Source: Deltaproteobacteria bacterium
GTDB lineage: Bacteria; Myxococcota_A; Polyangia; Haliangiales; Haliangiaceae
Assembly: GCA_013696695.1 (NCBI GenBank)
Contig: JACCYD010000984.1
Coordinates: 1-18,179, forward strand
Length of the DNA stretch: 18,179 nt
Direction of reading: 5' to 3'
Shown here: positions 7,139 through 12,586 of the stretch, in pieces
Position numbering within the stretch: position 1 is the first letter of the stretch
Layout of the letters: each line of letters starts with the position of its first letter
Made by a program: the position numbers and the translations under genes
The notes under the pieces: model-generated
Databases searched by the model: none
What the model saw: the letters and a program-made list of their open reading frames with translations, nothing else
Told to the model about the DNA's origin: nothing

Positions 7139-8491
7139 ATGGGTACTACACGCGAGGACAACGGCGTTCCTGACCAGACGACCGAGGTCAGCGTCATCGA
7201 GTCGAAGCGCGACCAGGCGACGGAGATCAGCGTGATCGATGCGCCGCGTCTTCGGACGGCGCGCGTCAGTGATCAGATCACGAACGTCTTCACAACCGAA
7301 GAGACCTCTCAACCACCGCTGCGACTGTTCGGCGGCAACGGTCGGCTGCGCGATACCGAGGTCGTCAACATCATCGACTTCGAGATCCTGCCGGACACCA
7401 CGCTCGGCGAGTACAAGATCCACGGCAAGCTCGGCGAAGGCGGCATGGGCACGGTGTTCTCCGCGATCCATCCGACGATCGGTAAGCGGGCCGCGATCAA
7501 GGTGCTCAAGCGCCAGTTCTGCGAGGACCCGGTGCTGGTCGAGCGCTTCAAGGAAGAGGCGCGCGTCGTCAACCAGATCGGTCACCCCAACATCGTCGAC
7601 ATCTTCGGGTTCGGCGAGATGCCCGATGGCCGGATGTTCCTGTCGATGGAGTGGCTCAAGGGCGAGACGCTGCGCGAGCGGCTGCGCCGTGGTCCGTGCT
7701 CGCTGACGCAGATGGCGCAGCTGATCGGCAGCCTCGCCCGTGCACTCGAGGCCGCGCACGACAACGGCGTGATCCACCGCGATCTCAAGCCGGAGAACAT
7801 CTTCCTCGCCGACATCGCGCACGAGGAGCCGCTGGTGAAGCTGCTCGATTTCGGCGTCGCGAAGCTGGCCAACGACAAGGGCCGGATGTCGCAGACCGAG
7901 AAGGGGCAGATCCTCGGCACGCCGATGTACATCGCCCCGGAGCAGGCGAGTAATGCGAACGACGTCTGCTTCGCGTCGGACATCTATTCGCTGGGCGCGA
8001 TCATGTTCGAGTGCCTGACCGGGCGCCCGCCGTTCCTCGCGCGCAGCACCGTCGAGATGGTGACCGCGCACATCACGGAGACGCCGGTGACGCCGTCGTC
8101 GCTGGTGCCCGAGGTGCCGGAGCAGATCGATCGCCTCGTGCTCGAGATGCTCGAGAAGTCGCCGAAGGACCGGCCGAGCCTGTCGCACGTGCGCCAGATG
8201 CTCGAGCTCGTGAAGGATCCGGCAGAGCTGTTCGATCAGCCGACGATCACCGCGCGTCCGAAGTTCAAGACCGAGAAGACCGATCCGAGCGGTCGCATCC
8301 TGCCGTCGCGCGACGAGAGCTTCGTCGCCGTGCGGTTCTCGTCCGGGCACCACAACCCGCTGGTCCGAAAGTCGGTCCCGGAGATCCCCAGGCCCGTCGT
8401 CCGGATCCAGGAGCGGATTCTCCTGGTCTCGCTGATCGCGGTGCTCACGACCGTGTTGGCGCTGTTCCTGACAGGCATCATCAGGGTGTGA
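7139..8491 (+). CDS. Hanks-type Ser/Thr protein kinase with a C-terminal membrane anchor
   Basis: 450 residues. Residues 1-85 form a polar N-terminal extension with repeated DQxT motifs (12, 25, 45; a fourth at 366). The kinase domain spans about 91-355: glycine loop G98-E-G-G-M-G-T-V, ATP-binding Lys121 (AAIKVLK), catalytic loop H213-R-D-L-K-P-E-N, D237-F-G, and A-P-E at 266-268. All key residues are present, so it should be active. A juxtamembrane linker leads to one membrane helix at about 427-446, and only about four residues remain beyond it, so the kinase has no extracytoplasmic sensor of its own. Its last codons overlap the next gene (GTGA at 8488-8491), which makes a membrane protein with a large extracytoplasmic part. 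The pair probably works together. The signal sensed and the substrates are unknown. Confidence 0.93.
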   Translation: MGTTREDNGVPDQTTEVSVIESKRDQATEISVIDAPRLRTARVSDQITNVFTTEETSQPPLRLFGGNGRLRDTEVVNIIDFEILPDTTLGEYKIHGKLGEGGMGTVFSAIHPTIGKRAAIKVLKRQFCEDPVLVERFKEEARVVNQIGHPNIVDIFGFGEMPDGRMFLSMEWLKGETLRERLRRGPCSLTQMAQLIGSLARALEAAHDNGVIHRDLKPENIFLADIAHEEPLVKLLDFGVAKLANDKGRMSQTEKGQILGTPMYIAPEQASNANDVCFASDIYSLGAIMFECLTGRPPFLARSTVEMVTAHITETPVTPSSLVPEVPEQIDRLVLEMLEKSPKDRPSLSHVRQMLELVKDPAELFDQPTITARPKFKTEKTDPSGRILPSRDESFVAVRFSSGHHNPLVRKSVPEIPRPVVRIQERILLVSLIAVLTTVLALFLTGIIRV

Positions 8492-11070
8492 AACCGCGGA
8501 CCCGCGTGGTGTTCGTCGTCGGTGCGCTGGTCGTGCTGGCGGCGGGCCTCGCGTACCGACAGTGCGGCCGCACGGTCGATCGCGCACCGGAGGATGCCGC
8601 GACGATCGCGATCACGAAGACGCGCCTGCGCCTGCGCGATCTCCAGCATCAGCCGGCCGGCACGATCAGCGGTCGCGTGACGGTGAGCGGCAAGCCGGCG
8701 AGCGCGCTGGTGTGCGCGAGCTCCATCGACGGCAGCGACGATCCGCGATGCGCGATGGCGATCGATGGCGCGTACCAGCTGACCGATGTACGGGCGGGTG
8801 GCTACGTGGTGTGGGCTTCGGCACCGGGCTTCGTCGGGAGGCGATGGCGCGATCGTGCCGGCAACGATCGCGTCTCGCTCGCCGCGGGTGCGAGTCGGAG
8901 CGAGATCGACTTCGCGCTCGACGCACGAGGTGCCCAGCTCGTCGGGACCGTCCGCGATACGCGAGGTCGAGCGGTGGCGGGCGCGCTCGTCCACGTGCGC
9001 GTCGACCGCACGCCGATGTTCACCGCGCGCAGCGATGCCGCGGGTGCGTTCACGGCGTGGGTCACCGGTGCGACGGCAAGCCTCACCGCGAGCGCTGCCA
9101 GCGCCACCGCGAGCGTCACCGCGAGCGCTGACGGTTATGTCGACGCGTCGATCGAGACGACGATGCCAAGGAGCGACCTCGAGCTGGTGATGCTTCCGGA
9201 AGCGACGCTGTCGGGAACCGTCGTCGAGGCGAGCACGCGCGCGCCGGTCGCCGATGCGACGGTGTGGATCGACGGATCGAACGTGATCACCGACAACGAC
9301 GGCACGTTCCGCGCGACCAAGCTGCGGCCGGGGCGCTACAAGCCGACCGTGCGCTCGATCGGTGGCTACGGCGAAGCGGCCGAGAGCGTGGTTCTGCGCG
9401 TCGGTGCGTCGATCGCGGGCATCGTGATCGAGGTGCACCCGGTGGCGGTGGTCGCGGGCAAGATCGTGATCGCGGGAACCACGAAGGGCTGTCCGGAAGG
9501 CGAGGGCAACGTGGCGATCGAGCGGCGCGGCAGCCGCGACTACGCTTTCGGGCGCACGATCGGCGATGGCGACGTGTTGCTCGAGGGTGTGGTCGCCGGC
9601 TCGTACGCGGTGCAGCTCCACTGCGCGGGGTATCTCTCGGCGGTGTCGTATCCAGATCTCGTGGTCGGCAGCACCGACGTCGAGGATGTCGTGTGGACGG
9701 TGACGCCGGGTGCGAAGGTGATCGGGCGAGTCACTGCGAAGAGCGGGCAGCCGATCGGCGACGCACAGGTCACGATCAGCGCGGGGTTTCGCGGGCAGGA
9801 CGGCGGTGCGCGCACCGAGGCAGATGGCACGTTCGAGGTGATCGGCATCTCGGCCGGCGAGGTCAGCGTATACGCAGCCCAGACCGGCTACGTATCGAGT
9901 AACTCGGTCCGGGTACTCGCGGCGATCGGCACGCCAGTCCGCGTCGAGCTCGTCCTCGAGAAGGCGGGCGAGATCACCGGAACGGTCCTCGATCGCGCCG
10001 GCGCACCGGTGGCAGACCTGAAGGTCGAAGCGCGCCGCGACGACGCGACGAGCGGGCCGGGCGGCACCACCGATCTGCGCGGCGAGTTCTCGATCGCGGG
10101 CCTCGAGCCCGGCGCGTACACCGTGGTCGCCGAGAGCAAATGGGATCTCGGCTCGACGTCGCGCGCGATCGGCGCGCCGGTCCGGACGACAGTGACGGGT
10201 GGCGTGACTGCGCGGGTCGCGCTCGTCGTCGATCCCGACGTCGGCGATCTCGCGGGGGTCGTCGTCGATGCGTCGGGGGCACCCGTCGCCGACGTCGCGA
10301 TCGATGTCGCGTTGTCGTCGACCGATCTCGAGCCACGTCGCCGCGACTGGGAGCGCAACCTCGCATGGTCGGCCACCGATGGCAGCTTCCGGATCGCGAA
10401 GCTGCCGCAGCACGAGCTCGCGGTGCGCGCCCGGATCGAAGGTGCGAACGAGGCCGTCGTCGATCGCGTGAAGCTCGGCGATCGCGTGCGGCTGGTGTTG
10501 AAGCCGACCGGCGTGCTCGCCGGGGTCGTCACCGATCCAGGCGGCGCGCCGGTCGACGATGTTTCGCTCGAGATCGACGATCGAGCACAGAACATCTCGC
10601 GCACGGAGCGGTTGTTCCACACCGGCGGCAAGTTCACGTTCCGCGAGCTGCCGGCCGGCACCTACCGGATCACCGCCGACGAAGATCGCCAGACCTCGAT
10701 CAGCGTGCCGCTTGCCGACGGTGCGCATCGGCTCGATCTCGAGCTCGCGCTGCGGCCGCGCCACGCGATCAAAGGCCGCCTGGTCTCCGCGGATCGCAAG
10801 CCACTCGCGGGCTGGCAGCTCGAGGTACCGCACAAGACGGCGCCCGATTCGGCCGGCGGCCGCTCGGTGATCATCTTCGAAGTCGAGCACGCGGTGACCG
10901 ACGCTCGCGGCGAGTTCTTGATCCAGGGGCTGGTCGGTGCGGAGGTCACGATCTCCGCCGGCGATCTCGCGAGCGGCGCGGAGATGACCGAGGTCAAGAC
11001 CGTGCAGCTGACCGGCCGGTCTCCGATCGACCTCGGCGAGCTGGTCGTGCCTGCGAAGCCGCCTCCGTGA
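8488..11070 (+). CDS. Membrane-anchored protein with about nine tandem carboxypeptidase-regulatory-like modules
   Basis: 860 residues from GTG 8488. The frame stays open upstream, but that part only shadows the kinase gene; the GTG overlaps the kinase stop and is followed by a signal-anchor helix (residues about 7-23). After a short charged linker, beta-sandwich modules of the carboxypeptidase-D-regulatory / Cna-B-like type start near residues 58, 150, 240, 321, 410, 495, 587, 676 and 760. Each begins G-x-V and most contain a G-x-P-V-A-D-A segment, a DG-x-F turn and a PG-x-Y ending. Such modules are usually structural or ligand-binding, not enzymatic. It may act as the extracytoplasmic partner of the upstream kinase, as an adhesin, or as a polymer-binding protein. 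A short Ala/Thr/Ser-rich insertion lies in module two (about 196-213). Confidence 0.88.
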   Translation: MKPRTRVVFVVGALVVLAAGLAYRQCGRTVDRAPEDAATIAITKTRLRLRDLQHQPAGTISGRVTVSGKPASALVCASSIDGSDDPRCAMAIDGAYQLTDVRAGGYVVWASAPGFVGRRWRDRAGNDRVSLAAGASRSEIDFALDARGAQLVGTVRDTRGRAVAGALVHVRVDRTPMFTARSDAAGAFTAWVTGATASLTASAASATASVTASADGYVDASIETTMPRSDLELVMLPEATLSGTVVEASTRAPVADATVWIDGSNVITDNDGTFRATKLRPGRYKPTVRSIGGYGEAAESVVLRVGASIAGIVIEVHPVAVVAGKIVIAGTTKGCPEGEGNVAIERRGSRDYAFGRTIGDGDVLLEGVVAGSYAVQLHCAGYLSAVSYPDLVVGSTDVEDVVWTVTPGAKVIGRVTAKSGQPIGDAQVTISAGFRGQDGGARTEADGTFEVIGISAGEVSVYAAQTGYVSSNSVRVLAAIGTPVRVELVLEKAGEITGTVLDRAGAPVADLKVEARRDDATSGPGGTTDLRGEFSIAGLEPGAYTVVAESKWDLGSTSRAIGAPVRTTVTGGVTARVALVVDPDVGDLAGVVVDASGAPVADVAIDVALSSTDLEPRRRDWERNLAWSATDGSFRIAKLPQHELAVRARIEGANEAVVDRVKLGDRVRLVLKPTGVLAGVVTDPGGAPVDDVSLEIDDRAQNISRTERLFHTGGKFTFRELPAGTYRITADEDRQTSISVPLADGAHRLDLELALRPRHAIKGRLVSADRKPLAGWQLEVPHKTAPDSAGGRSVIIFEVEHAVTDARGEFLIQGLVGAEVTISAGDLASGAEMTEVKTVQLTGRSPIDLGELVVPAKPPP
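9084..9127 (+). repeat. Short in-frame direct repeat inside the modular protein gene
   Basis: CACCGCGAGCG occurs three times (9084, 9105, 9117) and encodes a TAS(A/V) run in module two. It probably arose by local slippage. Confidence 0.6.
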
Positions 11071-11089
11071 AGCTCGCTACGCCGCAGTG

Positions 11090-11110
11090 CAGCGTCCGGA
11101 AACGACGCTG
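11090..11110 (+). terminator. Terminator-like hairpin after the modular protein gene
   Basis: CAGCGTC (11090-11096) pairs with GACGCTG (11104-11110), with a GAAA-type loop. It lies 20 nt after the stop at 11070 and is not followed by a T-run. Confidence 0.4.
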
Positions 11111-11114
11111 GGTG

Positions 11115-11144
11115 TAGACAACGCTGTCACCGCCTCGTTATGAC
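11115..11144 (+). promoter_or_regulatory. Sigma-70-like promoter for the leucine dehydrogenase gene
   Basis: TAGACA (11115-11120) and TATGAC (11139-11144) are 18 nt apart and match the -35 and -10 consensus moderately well. The expected transcription start is within about 3 nt of ATG 11154, so the mRNA would have almost no leader. No ribosome-binding site is seen. Confidence 0.45.
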
Positions 11145-11153
11145 CCCGGGCCG

Positions 11154-12206
11154 ATGGATGTCTTCGGCAAGCTCTCGCAGCACGACTTCGGCGAAGTTCA
11201 CTTCCGCCTCGACAAGGCCACGCAGCTCAAGGCGATCGTGGCGATCCACGATTCGCGCATGGGACCTGCGCTCGGCGGTTGCCGCTTCATCGAGTACGAC
11301 ACCGACGAAGCGGCGTACATCGACTCGCTCCGGCTCGCCCGCGGCATGACGTACAAGGCTGCGCTGGCCGGCCTCGCGCACGGCGGCGGCAAGTCCGTGA
11401 TCATTCGCCCACCGGGGCGCTTCGATCGCGTGGCGCTGTTCCGCGCGTTCGGTCGCTTCATCGAGGATCTCCGCGGTCACTACATCACCGCCGAGGACAG
11501 CGGCACCGGGCTCGAGGACATGGAGATCGTACGCGGCATGACGAAGCACGTCACCGGCGTCGATCCCGCGCACGGTGGCTCGGGCGATCCGTCGCCATTC
11601 ACCGCGCTCGGCGTGCGCCGCGGGATCGAGGCGTGCGTCAAGTTCAAGCTCGGCAAGACCGACCTCAAGGGCGTGCACGTTGCCGTCCAGGGCGTCGGTC
11701 ACGTCGGTTATCACCTGTGCAAGGAGCTTCACGCTCAGGGCGCGAAGCTGACCGTCGCCGATGTCGACAAGCTCAAGAGCGAGCGCGCGCAGCGCGAGTT
11801 CGGTGCGGCGGTGGTGGGCATCGACGACATCCCGAAGGTCGTGTGCGACGTGTTCGCGCCGTGTGCCCTCGGTGCCGGCATCAACGATCAGACGGTGCCA
11901 TTCCTACAGACGCAGATCGTCGCCGGCGCCGCGAACAACCAGCTCGCGGAGACGCGCCATGGCGATGACCTCCACGCGCGAGGCATCCTGTACGCGCCCG
12001 ACTACGCGATCAACGCGGGCGGCCTGGTCAACGTCGCGCAAGAAGTGAGGGGCTACGACGCCAAGCTCGCGCGCGAGCGGACGCTGCAGATCTTCGACAC
12101 CATCTACGAGATCTGCGATCGCTCGAAGAAGCTCGCGGCGCCGACCTACAAGGTCGCCGACATCATGGTCGAAGAGAAGCTCGCCGCCGTCGTCGCGCGC
12201 AAGTAG
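11154..12206 (+). CDS. Leucine-dehydrogenase-type Glu/Leu/Phe/Val dehydrogenase
   Basis: 350 residues, the usual length for leucine/branched-chain amino-acid dehydrogenases. These convert the amino acid to its 2-oxo acid with release of ammonia, using NAD. The N-terminal catalytic domain shows P-A-L-G-G-C-R (38-44), substrate Lys68 (MTYKAALAG), catalytic Lys80 (HGGGK) and Asp115 (TAEDSGTG). The Rossmann domain has V-Q-G180-V-G-H-V-G. The C-terminal region includes GAANNQL and YAPDYAINAGG, typical of the family. Leucine (bcd/ldh type) is favoured over phenylalanine or valine by overall resemblance only. In myxobacteria, branched-chain amino acids feed iso-fatty-acid synthesis, so this is a plausible role. 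It stands alone, ahead of the inverted-repeat element. Confidence 0.93.
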   Translation: MDVFGKLSQHDFGEVHFRLDKATQLKAIVAIHDSRMGPALGGCRFIEYDTDEAAYIDSLRLARGMTYKAALAGLAHGGGKSVIIRPPGRFDRVALFRAFGRFIEDLRGHYITAEDSGTGLEDMEIVRGMTKHVTGVDPAHGGSGDPSPFTALGVRRGIEACVKFKLGKTDLKGVHVAVQGVGHVGYHLCKELHAQGAKLTVADVDKLKSERAQREFGAAVVGIDDIPKVVCDVFAPCALGAGINDQTVPFLQTQIVAGAANNQLAETRHGDDLHARGILYAPDYAINAGGLVNVAQEVRGYDAKLARERTLQIFDTIYEICDRSKKLAAPTYKVADIMVEEKLAAVVARK

Positions 12207-12223
12207 CGACCGCTCAGACAACC

Positions 12224-12573
12224 GGAAGTTGGCGCCAGTCGTTGCACTTGTACTTGCACCAGCCAGTTCCACTTGCACTTGCGAGCTTGCGAGTTAAGAC
12301 TTGCAGTTCTAGCGCAACCAGCCGAAGGAGCGGTCGACCTCATCGGCAATGCTCGACCACGCCCGCGGATTGGCGTTCGAGAGCGGCTCCCATCTCGACA
12401 TCATGCGGTTACTCAGGTGCGTACCCTACGAAGACATCGACAGGGACAAGGCCCTGTTGATCGGATCGTGAAGAGGCTGACCGTCATGATGATCTTCACG
12501 TGCAGGTGCAGGTCTTAACTCTCAGGTGCAAGTGGAAGTGACTGGTGCAAGTGGAAGCTGATCACCAACTTCC
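12224..12573. mobile_element. About 350-bp inverted-repeat element between convergent genes
   Basis: The 380-bp stretch 12207-12586 has no intact gene. Its ends are long, imperfect inverted repeats. Four perfect blocks occur in the same order in both arms: GGAAGTTGG (12224-12232 with 12565-12573), ACTTGCACCAG (12252-12262 with 12542-12552), TTCCACTTGCAC (12267-12278 with 12526-12537) and GAGTTAAGAC (12291-12300 with 12512-12521). The arms are rich in CTTGCA units. About 200 bp lie between them and carry a four-helix-bundle gene remnant. As RNA it would fold into one long hairpin. It could be a small non-autonomous mobile element or a free-standing relative of rRNA intervening sequences, and may also end transcription of both flanking genes. 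A 6-bp CTCAGA copy on each side is not at the ends, so no target duplication is claimed. Confidence 0.6.
12312..12500 (+). pseudogene. Degenerate four-helix-bundle protein fragment (S23 / avd-like family)
   Basis: Three stretches resemble the C-terminal half of the roughly 115-residue four-helix-bundle family. The first, QPAEGAVDLIGNA (from about 12312), matches the family's N-x-A-E-G segment. The second is one frame over (about 12352-12462): LDHARGLAFESGSHLDIMRL then an acidic segment and KALLIG, matching the usual A-R-G-S-x-x-E, L-D and R-x-L-L pattern. The third returns to the first frame: IVKRLTVMMIF. So there are two compensating frameshifts, and the first two helices are missing. Members of this family are encoded in intervening sequences of some 23S rRNA genes and as accessory proteins of diversity-generating retroelements. 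The match is by eye and needs a profile search. Confidence 0.45.
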
Positions 12574-12586
12574 AGGTGGCCTCTAC

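Noticed and set aside
8236..10890. A very long open frame on the minus strand opposite the kinase and modular protein genes
   Set aside because: High-GC antisense shadow: Arg/Asp/His-rich, no domain motifs, while the plus strand has full kinase motifs and modular repeats.
12242..12518. Two small plus-strand open frames in the inverted-repeat element as intact genes
   Set aside because: They start inside the CTTGCA repeats, have no ribosome-binding site, and the family-like residues are split between frames.
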